From NCBI GenBank assembly GCA_049301135.1, contig JBAQKP010000282.1:1-28006 (forward strand): a DNA stretch of 28,006 nucleotides. The letters are read 5' to 3'. This document shows positions 9,101-15,887 of this stretch, piece by piece. Source of the DNA: JAYXXU01 sp049301135. GTDB taxonomy: Bacteria > Pseudomonadota > Gammaproteobacteria > Pseudomonadales > Moraxellaceae. Every line of letters starts with the position of its first letter. Position 1 is the first letter of the stretch. Below the pieces are notes generated by a model, which saw only the letters and a list, made by a program, of their open reading frames with translations, was not told where the DNA came from and made no database searches. The position numbers and the translations under genes are program-made.

Positions 9101-9347
9101 AGTCTATCAAGGGGCGTTGCTGCGATTGCGTCCGGTATTGATGACAGCTTTGGTGGCTTCGCTGGGTTTTGTACCAATGGCTTTGGCGACTGGTACAGGA
9201 TCAGAGGTGCAAAGACCTTTAGCGACCGTAGTCATCGGCGGCATCATGTCATCAACCTTGCTCACTCTGTTGGTATTGCCTGTATTGTACCAATTGTGGT
9301 ACGGCAAACCTGATGGACTAAAGCCCACAAAAACGAAGCATACCTAA
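6135..9347 (+). CDS. czcA: CzcA-type heavy-metal RND proton antiporter
   Basis: This is the inner-membrane pump (1070 residues, normal for HME-RND proteins) that exports divalent cations such as Zn, Cd and Co using the proton gradient. It carries the HME signature DFGIIVDGAVVIVEN with Asp427 in TM4, the pattern associated with the Zn/Co/Cd or Ni/Co branch rather than the Cu/Ag branch. It has twelve predicted membrane spans and two large periplasmic loops. The N-terminus has a hydrophilic lead before the first membrane span (GWIMLLMLGLVALGIWSYL). The ATG has GGAGG at 6124-6128. The last gene of the CBA set is followed by a terminator-like hairpin. Confidence 0.93.
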   Translation: MSTKPSPNPKKHNADPQSDIDQASGWFDQLIQGSIRLRGWIMLLMLGLVALGIWSYLRLPIDAVPDITNVQVQINSDAVGYTTPEVEQQITYPIETAMGGLPKLAYTRSISRYGLSQVTVVFEDGTDIYFARQMIAERLQEVSAQLPEAIEPTMSPVSTGLGEIFQWALVADPAARREDGQPYTATDLRELQDWVVRPQLRLVSGVAEVNTIGGLLREYQVVPQRDRLAAVGLNVVDLVEALQRNNLNRGAGFVERNGQQITVRSPARYRSLEDIRNTPVASPNGRPILLSEVADVQFGQALRTGAATYDGQETVLGTVMMLMGANSRDVAQAVVAKIPDVQRSLPKGIKIVPLYDRTDLVDRAIATVQKNLSEGALLVVAVLFAFLGNFRAALITACVIPLSMLWTLTGMQRLGISANLMSLGALDFGIIVDGAVVIVENSIRHLAHQQVEKGRLLTRSERFAAVFTAAKQARRPLIYGQLIILTVYLPIFALTGVEGKMFHPMAATVVLALLGAMILSVTFVPAAIAMFVTGKVQEKEGRVMRVAHRIYDGSLAQALQFKWAVLGAATLFLVLVAMLIPRLGSEFVPTLSEGDLAVQALRAPSTALNQSVSMQQRLERELLRKIPEISHVYARTGTAEVASDPMPVNISDAVVSIKPQHQWPDPSKSRDQLRAEVEAVVNAQVGSASELSQPIELRFNELLSGVRSDLGVKVFGDDLVVLKQIADQIATQLQGIEGASSVNVEQVQGLPMISVEVKRDVAARYGLSAADIQDSVASRIGGMTAGVIFEGDRQFDLVVRDADADQSPEQLAQMPIPLPDGGSIMLGQVAHVEMADAPAQISRENGKRRVVVSVNVNNRDLGSFVADVQKTVRQVPLPAGYWVDYGGQFENLQSAQQRLTLIVPLVFLLVGMLLYAMFGRVKDCVMVLTGIPFALTGGVLALWLRDIPFSVSAGVGFIALSGVAVLNGLVMLSFINELRHDQGLSVRQAVYQGALLRLRPVLMTALVASLGFVPMALATGTGSEVQRPLATVVIGGIMSSTLLTLLVLPVLYQLWYGKPDGLKPTKTKHT

Positions 9348-9354
9348 AGCTAGT

Positions 9355-9393
9355 GTCCTGCATCGCATGTGCGGTGTAGGACTTAATTTTTTT
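9355..9393 (+). terminator. Terminator-like hairpin between czcA and the CDF gene
   Basis: GTCCTGCA (9355-9362) pairs with TGTAGGAC (9375-9382), eight pairs including one G-U; the inner CGCATGTGCG can pair further. A run of seven T follows at 9387-9393. The CDF gene starts 20 bases later with no clear promoter, so the element may act as a partial terminator that lowers CDF expression. Confidence 0.65.
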
Positions 9394-9413
9394 CATACTC
9401 AGGTGGTGTAGTA

Positions 9414-10034
9414 ATGTGTGAGAATCATGATCATGAGCTGGGTTTCGACGGCCAATCTGTGACCTACCGTCGAGTGTTGTGGATTGTAATATTTATCAAC
9501 CTCGCAATGTTTATCGTCGAAATGGCAACCGGCGCACTGACGGGTTCAAAAGCGCTACAAGCCGATGCCTTAGACTTTGCGGGTGATGCCGCAACCTACG
9601 CGATTAGTTTGTGGGTAATCGGCAAGCCCCTCCTGTGGCGCAGTCGTGCCGCCACGTTTAAAGGCGTGTCCCTGCTTCTCATGGGGGTCTTTGTAGTGAT
9701 TAGCACAGTTGCTGCATTTGGTAAGGCTGAGCCACCGCTGGCCGGATGGATGGCAGCAGTGGCTTTTATGGCACTGTTGGCGAATGTGGTCAGTGCCGTT
9801 TTACTGATGAAGTTTCGGGAAGGTGATGCAAATGTACGTTCTGTTTGGTTGTGTTCGCGCAATGATGCTATTGGGAATGTCGGTGTGCTCATCGCTGCGG
9901 GATTAGTCGCTTGGCTACATTCGCCGTGGCCTGATCTGGTTTTGGCATTGCTCATGGCAACGCTTTTTGTGAGTAGCGCATGGTCTATATTGCGACAAGC
10001 ACGACAAGAGAAAAATAGCACGCATCAGCATTAA
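9414..10034 (+). CDS. Short cation diffusion facilitator (CzcD-like)
   Basis: This is a six-span cation transporter of the CDF superfamily (206 residues). TM2 carries LDFAGDAATY with Asp54 and Asp58 (D-x3-D). TM5 carries CSRNDAIGN with Asp151 and Asn155, in place of the usual H/D-x3-D. Typical CDF proteins are about 300 residues and have a cytoplasmic C-terminal domain; here the protein ends soon after TM6 with the short tail STHQH. The same short form is common next to czc operons, so it is probably a natural subfamily and not a truncation. It would move Zn or Co from cytoplasm to periplasm, feeding the CzcCBA pump. AGGTGG at 9401-9406 is the ribosome-binding site. Confidence 0.82.
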   Translation: MCENHDHELGFDGQSVTYRRVLWIVIFINLAMFIVEMATGALTGSKALQADALDFAGDAATYAISLWVIGKPLLWRSRAATFKGVSLLLMGVFVVISTVAAFGKAEPPLAGWMAAVAFMALLANVVSAVLLMKFREGDANVRSVWLCSRNDAIGNVGVLIAAGLVAWLHSPWPDLVLALLMATLFVSSAWSILRQARQEKNSTHQH

Positions 10035-10314
10035 AGCTTCTTATGCCTTTCGAGTAATCATCAAGCCAACAATTGAGGTGCGCCATCGACTATATCGACT
10101 TCAACTTGCTATTGAATATCCTGCGCACGATTACTTCAACTCAAGCAATGGTGCACTCATAAAAGCATTTGTCACCATAATCCTCTGCCGTGTGGGTAAA
10201 TCGTTAATAAGGTACTGTATTGCATTTACTTTGTTGAATCGGCGAAGCTTGGCAGGCTGATTTTTTTAATGTGCTGATGTATGGGCGACATAGCCGTGGA
10301 GCTTGCTGGATTTT
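10035..10314. other. Spacer between convergent czc and cop units
   Basis: No convincing gene is visible; a 60-codon frame at 10078-10260 has no ribosome-binding site and no family character. A T-run at 10260-10267 lies before the 3' end of the minus-strand copper operon. The two metal operons converge here, so the spacer likely marks the joint between separately acquired modules (inference). Confidence 0.4.
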
Positions 10315-10848
10315 TCATTCATACTGTTGCGTAGCCGTATTGACCTCGATAAAAGTGCTATATGTACCATTTTTCTTTAATAACAAAACTTTGTAGGGCA
10401 TAAATTTATCCCCCATTTCCATACCTGGGCTACCCAGCGGCATGTTTGGTACTGCTAAACCGAGCGCATCTGCTGGGGGATTTCTTAAAAAATTTTTAAT
10501 ATAACGAGCAGGTACATGTCCTTCAAAAACATAACCTTCTTCTGAAATTGTTGTGTGACAAGAACGTACATTTTGAGCAATCTTATACTGCTGTTTGATT
10601 GAATCTAAGTCAGCAGGGTGATCTATTACGGTCTTTAACCCTTGCTGTTCCAAATGGTTAATCCACGTCTGGCAACAGCCACAGGTTGGACTTTTATAGA
10701 CTGTAAAAGTGCCAGTAGCCTGTTTAAGGCTACTGCTGGCATTTTGGGGTTGAGCTGGTGCGGCAATGGTTTGATTTGCGGCATTGTTGCAAGCAGCCAG
10801 CACAAATACGGATATTAGGCTAAGTGCGTTTTTTTTAGAGAGCTTCAT
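10315..10848 (-). CDS. DUF411 / CopG-like periplasmic copper lipoprotein
   Basis: This is a 177-residue exported protein. The signal peptide ends in a lipobox (VLAAC, Cys20), so it should be a lipoprotein. The DUF411 domain follows, with SPTCGCCQTW (Cys56, Cys58, Cys59), RSCHT (Cys97, His98), FEGHVP (His111) and a Met-rich loop NMPLGSPGMEMGDKF. DUF411 proteins include CopG, which holds a copper cluster on such Cys/His/Met ligands. It is the last gene of the minus-strand copper operon. The ATG at 10848 is preferred because GGAG lies ten bases upstream; earlier ATG/TTG codons are too close to that site. A role in copper binding or redox handling is well supported; the exact reaction is not. Confidence 0.85.
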   Translation of the reverse strand: MKLSKKNALSLISVFVLAACNNAANQTIAAPAQPQNASSSLKQATGTFTVYKSPTCGCCQTWINHLEQQGLKTVIDHPADLDSIKQQYKIAQNVRSCHTTISEEGYVFEGHVPARYIKNFLRNPPADALGLAVPNMPLGSPGMEMGDKFMPYKVLLLKKNGTYSTFIEVNTATQQYE

Positions 10849-10951
10849 GATCATCAATCTCCTTGGTACTATTCAACAGCCCTCAATACACTACTGTTGC
10901 TGAATCGAGGTAAGACATTCCACAAAAGTCACTTTTGACGGTGTAACTCAC

Positions 10952-10978
10952 AGTTGATCGGTCAGCCAAAAATCAACT
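10952..10978 (-). terminator. Weak hairpin after the cytochrome c gene
   Basis: AGTTGAT (10952-10958) pairs with ATCAACT (10972-10978). No T-run of useful length follows in the minus direction, so this may only be a partial terminator or an mRNA-stabilising hairpin between the cytochrome c and CopG-like genes. Confidence 0.3.
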
Positions 10979-10988
10979 CAAAAGCCAT

Positions 10989-11540
10989 CTACATTCCTGC
11001 GTCACTCATACCCATATCATCACTTTCACGCGCAGTAAGAATTTGATATTGATCGGGCGTTAAAGTTGGCATTTTTTGGATAAAAGCCACCATAGCCCAA
11101 ATTCTTGCATCATCATGCGATGCACCCCAAGCGGGCATGCCACTGGCTTTGATACCATGTTTAATGATCCAAAACTGACGTACAGCAGCATCCTTAGCAT
11201 CTGCTGTTTTCTGCTGGTTTACTGTTAGGTTAGGTGGAGTTGGGTAAAGACCTAAGCTAAGATCTGAGGAGGTTTTACCAGGTTTAAGATGGCAGCCTGC
11301 ACACATATCGTTATAGTCTGCCCCACCACTGAGTAGCATTTGTGGGTCATCCAACTCAGGAGGCTGAATGAGGGCGGCTGCACGTTGGATGGAGCGCTCG
11401 CGCAGCGTTTCCAACGCCCAATACACTGGCTTGCTGTGAGGAACATCCGCTCCCATCGGATATAGTCCCGAATACATAAAGGTAATTGATGCCAAAAGGA
11501 AAATACCAAAGGTTACAGTAAGGATTTTTACAATGTTCAT
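10989..11540 (-). CDS. Membrane-anchored c-type cytochrome of the copper operon
   Basis: This is a 183-residue single-haem cytochrome c. An N-terminal hydrophobic segment (about residues 5-25) without an obvious cleavage site suggests an inner-membrane anchor facing the periplasm. The haem motif is CAGCH (Cys80, Cys83, His84), and the likely sixth ligand is Met135 in SGMPAWG. The gene begins 21 bases after the multicopper oxidase stop, with GAGG upstream of the ATG. The pairing suggests that electrons taken from Cu(I) or the oxidase could be passed to or from a respiratory chain (inference). The tail is Met-rich (DDMGMSDAGM), which fits life near copper. Confidence 0.85.
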   Translation of the reverse strand: MNIVKILTVTFGIFLLASITFMYSGLYPMGADVPHSKPVYWALETLRERSIQRAAALIQPPELDDPQMLLSGGADYNDMCAGCHLKPGKTSSDLSLGLYPTPPNLTVNQQKTADAKDAAVRQFWIIKHGIKASGMPAWGASHDDARIWAMVAFIQKMPTLTPDQYQILTARESDDMGMSDAGM

Positions 11541-11561
11541 TTGGCTTACCTCTTCATTGGT

Positions 11562-13001
11562 TTAACGGACATGCTGGCTATGATCCATGACTGGCATTGC
11601 TACGTCATCAGCACGGCGCTTTGGGGAAACGCTGCCACGTCGCCGTACAGGCTGACCGAAATTAACGTCTTCACTAATTTTATAAGCAACTTTACCTTGA
11701 GGATGTCGATACCATCCCTCAACCGAGCTTTGGCTGCGTGGTAACTTATCGCGCACTTTTAGAACTGTGAACATGCCACCCATCTCGATAGGACCAAACT
11801 GTCCGTGCCCTGTCATCATAGGTAACGTGTTTTCTGGTCCTTTCATGCCCATGGCAATATGGCTACTGTGCTCACTCATACCATTTTTACCCATCGCCAT
11901 GTAGCTGGGAATCAATTGACGTATGTCTGCTTCAACGCCAGATTGGTCTACTCCTGTTGGATTGGGCACGCCATGCCCCATCGGACCCATCGTGTGATGT
12001 GCCATATGACAATGAAAGGCCCAGTCTCCTGGTTCTGTGGCGACAAATTCAATATCTCTCATTTGTCCAACACCAACAATTTCAGTAACTTCCCTTCTCC
12101 ACTGGCTCTGCGGCCAACGGCCTCCATCTGAACCCGTCACCCAAAAAGGATTACTGTGTAAGTGAATAGGATGATTCCACATGGACAAATTGCCCATTCG
12201 AATTCGAATTCTTTCACCTGTGGCAGCTACTAGATGATCAATAGCTGGAAAAGCTTTACTGTTAAATGTCCATAAATCAAAATCTTGCATAATTGATGGA
12301 TCGGGTCTATAGGTGCCGGGGTGCAGTGACCAATTATGCATTAAGAAACAATAGTCACGCGCAATAGGGATTTTTTCACCAGCATTAGGATGGATGATGA
12401 ACATCCCCATCATGCCATAGGCCATCTGGGTCATTTCATCGGCGTGTGGATGGTACATGTGCGTACCGTGCTGCCGCAGCGTGAATTCATAGACAAACGT
12501 TTCGTTTGGTTCAATTCCAGGTTGATTCAGACCGGCCACACCATCCATACCATTAGGTAAATCAATGCCGTGCCAGTGGATGCTGGTTGGCTCACCCAGT
12601 CGATTGGTCACTAGAATTCGAATACGATCTCCCTCTACCACTTCAATAGTAGGGCCAGGTGTGGTGCCGTTGTAACCCCAGCACTTGCCTATACTGCCGG
12701 GTGCAAATTCATGCTCAATTTCTTCAGCGACGAGGTGGAACTCTTTCACGCCATCTTTAAGCGTATAGGGGAGCGTCCAACCATTGAGGGTTTGCACTGG
12801 GTTGTAGCGGTTATCCTGATTTTTTGGGTTTAGAGGCAGGGTATCTGCTGCCATCGAATCAGGCGATGCAGTCATAGACTCGCTCATTTCTGCCATGACA
12901 TGCATATCGGATTGGGCGCGGACGGTATTGGTCAGCGTGCCAGCAATCGCACTAGCACCACCTATTCCCATCCATTTGAGCAGACTGCGTCGAGATGTCA
13001 T
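11562..13001 (-). CDS. Tat-exported multicopper oxidase
   Basis: This encodes a 479-residue laccase-like oxidase that would convert toxic Cu(I) to Cu(II) in the periplasm. A Tat signal is present (SRRSLLKW, Arg4-Arg5), cleaved near VRAQ. Copper ligands are complete: SIHWHG (His142, His144), HMYHPH (His184, His186), HPIHLH (277-282) and HCHMAHH (330-336), with type 1 Cys331, His336 and likely axial Met341. A long C-terminal part after residue 345 is Met/His-rich (AMGMKGPENTLPMM). The start at 13001 is chosen over an upstream in-frame GTG-type start because it lies one base after the preceding stop and begins the Tat signal; GAGGG lies just upstream. It resembles the CopA/CueO superfamily, but I would not force a symbol. 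Confidence 0.92.
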   Translation of the reverse strand: MTSRRSLLKWMGIGGASAIAGTLTNTVRAQSDMHVMAEMSESMTASPDSMAADTLPLNPKNQDNRYNPVQTLNGWTLPYTLKDGVKEFHLVAEEIEHEFAPGSIGKCWGYNGTTPGPTIEVVEGDRIRILVTNRLGEPTSIHWHGIDLPNGMDGVAGLNQPGIEPNETFVYEFTLRQHGTHMYHPHADEMTQMAYGMMGMFIIHPNAGEKIPIARDYCFLMHNWSLHPGTYRPDPSIMQDFDLWTFNSKAFPAIDHLVAATGERIRIRMGNLSMWNHPIHLHSNPFWVTGSDGGRWPQSQWRREVTEIVGVGQMRDIEFVATEPGDWAFHCHMAHHTMGPMGHGVPNPTGVDQSGVEADIRQLIPSYMAMGKNGMSEHSSHIAMGMKGPENTLPMMTGHGQFGPIEMGGMFTVLKVRDKLPRSQSSVEGWYRHPQGKVAYKISEDVNFGQPVRRRGSVSPKRRADDVAMPVMDHSQHVR

Positions 13002-13002
13002 C

Positions 13003-13362
13003 TTAGTGTCCCTCGTGCCCATTTGCTGAAGGTGCAGGTTTATTGCTAGGTGCAGGTGGCTTGCTGCCCATGTTCATCTGCGAATGATCCATTCCTTCCA
13101 TCTTGCTATGGTCCATATTGCTCATGCTGTTTGGCTCGGCTCGCATTTTTGCAGCACAGCGTGCATGCATGGCTTTCATGACAGGATCATTCATGTCCAT
13201 TTTTGAGCGATCCATGCTTTGCATGGCGGCACAGTTAGGGGCTGCCTTTGCACTGGCTGCCTCTTTAGCGTGTTCAGCGGGATCGTGTGCGAGTGCTGGT
13301 TGTGACAGCAAAACGAGTGTTGTGCTGCAGGCAGCTATAAGATGAAGAAAGCGCGTATTCAT
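13003..13362 (-). CDS. Small Met/His-rich periplasmic copper-binding protein
   Basis: This is a 119-residue secreted protein. The signal peptide ends at QPALAHDP. The mature protein has a helical region with two Cys (APNCAAM and HARCAAK), then Met-rich repeats MDHSKMEGMDHSQMNMG like those in the N-terminal part of CopB/PcoB, and a Pro/Ala/Ser tail ending in GHEGH. Unlike CopB it lacks the outer-membrane barrel and is complete by length. It sits between the TolC-like gene and the oxidase, one base from the latter, so it may store copper or hand Cu(I) to the oxidase. Function is inferred from composition and context. Confidence 0.75.
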   Translation of the reverse strand: MNTRFLHLIAACSTTLVLLSQPALAHDPAEHAKEAASAKAAPNCAAMQSMDRSKMDMNDPVMKAMHARCAAKMRAEPNSMSNMDHSKMEGMDHSQMNMGSKPPAPSNKPAPSANGHEGH

Positions 13363-13414
13363 AAAAAACCTCTTGACGGTGAATGGGCGAAGGCCCGAGA
13401 AAAAACGGGGTCAA

Positions 13415-15004
13415 TCAATGTTTATGCACTGATGGACTACTGCTGTCTGGAACCTGAGAGGAGTCTGTTTCGTTAGGCCGCACGTTTTCCTGAAGCGGCA
13501 TCGCGGTTTTCTGTGGAGTTGGCTGCTGAACAGGAGCCATTCCGTGACCTGCATGTGCCTGCTGTACTGACTGGGAACTGACTGGTTTGGCCGAACGGGT
13601 ATTTTCCAACCTTGGTGCATCTGACTGAGCGGAATGCGGTAAGTCAGCACCTACCATTTGAGTAAGTTCAGTGCGCTTGAGCCAGTATTCCCCCAACGCA
13701 TTGATCAGACCTTGATTCGCTTCAATTTCTTGCTGTTTTGCAATCAATAGATCGAATTGACCTACGAGCATGTAATTATGCATTTCCACATTCCGCGCCA
13801 GACTTGCTTGACGCTGCGGTAGCAGCTCGTTTTGGTATCGACCAAAACGGGAACGAGCCACCATCATCTGCTGATACAGCGTATGGATTTGGCTGCTAAT
13901 CTCAGTTTCTAGTGCAATCGCCTTTTGTGTTGCTTGCTCTAGCCGTGCTTGTGCTCTAAGTTGGTTGGCGCGGTTTTTACCGAAAATTGGCAGTTCAATA
14001 GCCACAGTTGGGCCAATCAAGCGTGCACCACTGCTTTCTTTTGAGCCTTGCACCCCAACTTCAAGTAGCGGTAGCCACTGTAATGATTGAGATAATCCTA
14101 ATACACGCGCATAAGCTTGTGCTTCCAATCTAGCCGAGGTTAGATCGAGCCTGTTGTTCAAGGCTGTTACATGCAAGTCAGCCATGCTTGGCTCACTTTC
14201 GTTCGGTAGCGGCAACTCATTCTCAACAGTCCATTGGTCTTGAGTCGCATCTAGCCCCATCAATTGACGCAACCGTGTGCGTGCTAAGGCGAGGTCTGCC
14301 AAGCTGTTATCCACTGAAATGTGTGCTTGGGTCGCAGATGCTTGTTCTCTCGCAAGCTCTAAAGCGTTAATATTGCCTGCCTTATAGAAACGTTCTGCCA
14401 GATGACTTGACGTTGCCGCCGCTTGCGCTGCGACGCGCTGCATCTGCATGATCTGTTCAGCTTTGACCAACTGAATATAAGCATTTGCCACCTGCGCGGC
14501 AAAATGTTGTAAAGCCATGCCTGTATCGGCCTTGGCGCGTTGCAGATCGAGTTGTGCAGCTTGACGGCGTGTTTTTAGAAATAGTAGCTCTGTAAAGTTT
14601 TGCACCAAACCGTAATCAAAGGCTGTGCGCTCATTTGCCACATTAGATTTGGAGGCACTTAAAGACAGTACAGGATTGCTGAGCCGCCCTGCTTCCATCA
14701 CATCTGCTTGCACAAGTCCCAGTTTGGCGTATTCTTGCTTGAGCATTGGGTTTTTTAAAAACGCCACAGTGACCGCATTTTCTAAACTAAGTGTCTGTGC
14801 CAACAGTGCGTCAACTTGTTGTTGCACCTGTGATTCAGACAGACTTAAAGTATTGGGCTGCTGAGCGAGGCTGGGTTGACGCGATGCAAGCAAGTGATTC
14901 ACGTCTACCATGCCTCGATCTTTAGGCACTGAGACACAGCTCACCACGAATAGGGTAGCGATGACAGGCAGTACCTGTTTCAACCGAAAATAACTTTGCA
15001 TCAT
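13415..15004 (-). CDS. TolC-family outer-membrane lipoprotein of the copper operon
   Basis: This is a 529-residue outer-membrane efflux protein with two TolC-type repeats (LSLENAVTVAFLKNPMLKQE near the start, VAIELPIFGKNRANQLRAQA in the second half). The N-terminus has a lipobox-like VVSC with Cys23, and the C-terminus carries an extra Pro/Gln/Ser tail of about 70 residues with HAGHGM and a final VHKH. It is the first gene after the divergent copRS promoter region, with no adaptor or pump gene beside it. It may work with the Cus pump or act as an outer-membrane metal factor on its own. ATG 15001 fits the GGAG spacing slightly better than ATG 15004. Confidence 0.85.
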   Translation of the reverse strand: MMQSYFRLKQVLPVIATLFVVSCVSVPKDRGMVDVNHLLASRQPSLAQQPNTLSLSESQVQQQVDALLAQTLSLENAVTVAFLKNPMLKQEYAKLGLVQADVMEAGRLSNPVLSLSASKSNVANERTAFDYGLVQNFTELLFLKTRRQAAQLDLQRAKADTGMALQHFAAQVANAYIQLVKAEQIMQMQRVAAQAAATSSHLAERFYKAGNINALELAREQASATQAHISVDNSLADLALARTRLRQLMGLDATQDQWTVENELPLPNESEPSMADLHVTALNNRLDLTSARLEAQAYARVLGLSQSLQWLPLLEVGVQGSKESSGARLIGPTVAIELPIFGKNRANQLRAQARLEQATQKAIALETEISSQIHTLYQQMMVARSRFGRYQNELLPQRQASLARNVEMHNYMLVGQFDLLIAKQQEIEANQGLINALGEYWLKRTELTQMVGADLPHSAQSDAPRLENTRSAKPVSSQSVQQAHAGHGMAPVQQPTPQKTAMPLQENVRPNETDSSQVPDSSSPSVHKH

Positions 15005-15120
15005 GCACTCCAGCCAGCCGTCATTCTTTTATTGGTTTTGGTGAATAATCAATCATTGCACCAAGAATGAACACAGATGCTAGTTTGGAGAGTGCGAACC
15101 AACAGCAAGGTGACTTGAAC

Positions 15121-15136
15121 ATGACATTTTTGTCAT
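15121..15136. promoter_or_regulatory. CusR/CopR-type box in the divergent promoter region
   Basis: The sequence ATGACATTTTTGTCAT is a perfect inverted repeat with 6-bp arms and a 4-bp spacer. It matches the known E. coli CusR box pattern (ATGACAANNTTGTCAT) in arms and spacing. It lies between the minus-strand oxidase operon (start 15004) and copR (start 15201), so the regulator encoded next door very likely binds here in response to copper. I found no second copy before the cus operon by eye. Confidence 0.85.
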
Positions 15137-15200
15137 ATTGCAGACAAGTGACCAAATCAAGCTTTATTCTGCAAGGCGTAAACAGGCAGTCAGGTTAAAA

Positions 15201-15887
15201 ATGAAAATTTTGTTGGTTGAAGATGAACCCAAAACTGGTGAATATCTGAAGCAAGGCTTAACTGAAGCTGGATACCTCACAGATTGGGTGACAGATGGTC
15301 TGACAGGTAAGCACCAAGCATTATCTGAGTCGTATGACCTGATCATTTTAGATGTCATGCTGCCGATGCTGGATGGTTGGTCTATTTTGAAGTCGATTCG
15401 ACAAGCGGGTCAGTCCACCCCCGTTCTATTTTTATCTGCCAAAGGTCAAGTTGATGATCGGGTGAGGGGCTTAGAGTTGGGTGCGGACGATTATTTAGTC
15501 AAACCCTTTGCGTTTGCCGAATTGCTTGCACGAATAAAAACCTTGTTGCGGCGAGGTGCTCAGCGTGAAGACGATGTCATACGTGTTGCCGATTTAGAAT
15601 TAGATCTCAGAAAGCGTAGAGCGACACGCGCTGGGCAGCGAATAGACCTCACTGCAAAAGAGTTTGCGTTGCTAGAATTGTTTATGCGCCGACACGGTGA
15701 GATTTTACCGCGCTCTTTGATCGCAGCACAGGTTTGGGACATGAATTTTGACAGTGACACCAATGTTGTAGAAGTGGCTATTAAGCGCCTACGCAGTAAG
15801 ATTGACCAACACTTTCACCCATGCTTGATCCAAACTGTGCGCGGCATGGGCTACGTGCTAGAGGTCATTTCTGATGCAGATTGCTAA
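15201..15887 (+). CDS. copR: Copper-responsive OmpR-family response regulator
   Basis: This is a 228-residue response regulator. The receiver domain starts MKILLVEDEPKTGEYL, with phospho-acceptor Asp51 in LDVMLPMLDGW and the conserved Lys101 in VKPFAF. The winged-helix DNA-binding domain follows (LTAKEFALLELFMRRHGEIL and VAIKRLRSKID to the end). It is close to CopR/CusR/SilR regulators. The ATG at 15201 begins the receiver directly; an upstream in-frame start at 15138 would add 21 residues without family support. It overlaps copS by 14 bases. The CusR-type box about 65 bases upstream suggests control of the divergent operon and perhaps autoregulation. Confidence 0.9.
   Translation: MKILLVEDEPKTGEYLKQGLTEAGYLTDWVTDGLTGKHQALSESYDLIILDVMLPMLDGWSILKSIRQAGQSTPVLFLSAKGQVDDRVRGLELGADDYLVKPFAFAELLARIKTLLRRGAQREDDVIRVADLELDLRKRRATRAGQRIDLTAKEFALLELFMRRHGEILPRSLIAAQVWDMNFDSDTNVVEVAIKRLRSKIDQHFHPCLIQTVRGMGYVLEVISDADC

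Noticed and set aside
7058..9328. Several antisense frames inside czcA
   Set aside because: Shadows of a strongly coding gene; composition is unlike real proteins.
10078..10260. 60-codon plus-strand frame in the czc/cop spacer
   Set aside because: No ribosome-binding site and no recognisable motif.
13002..13022. Upstream start for the multicopper oxidase overlapping the preceding gene
   Set aside because: ATG 13001 begins directly at a proper Tat signal, one base after the previous stop, with GAGGG upstream.
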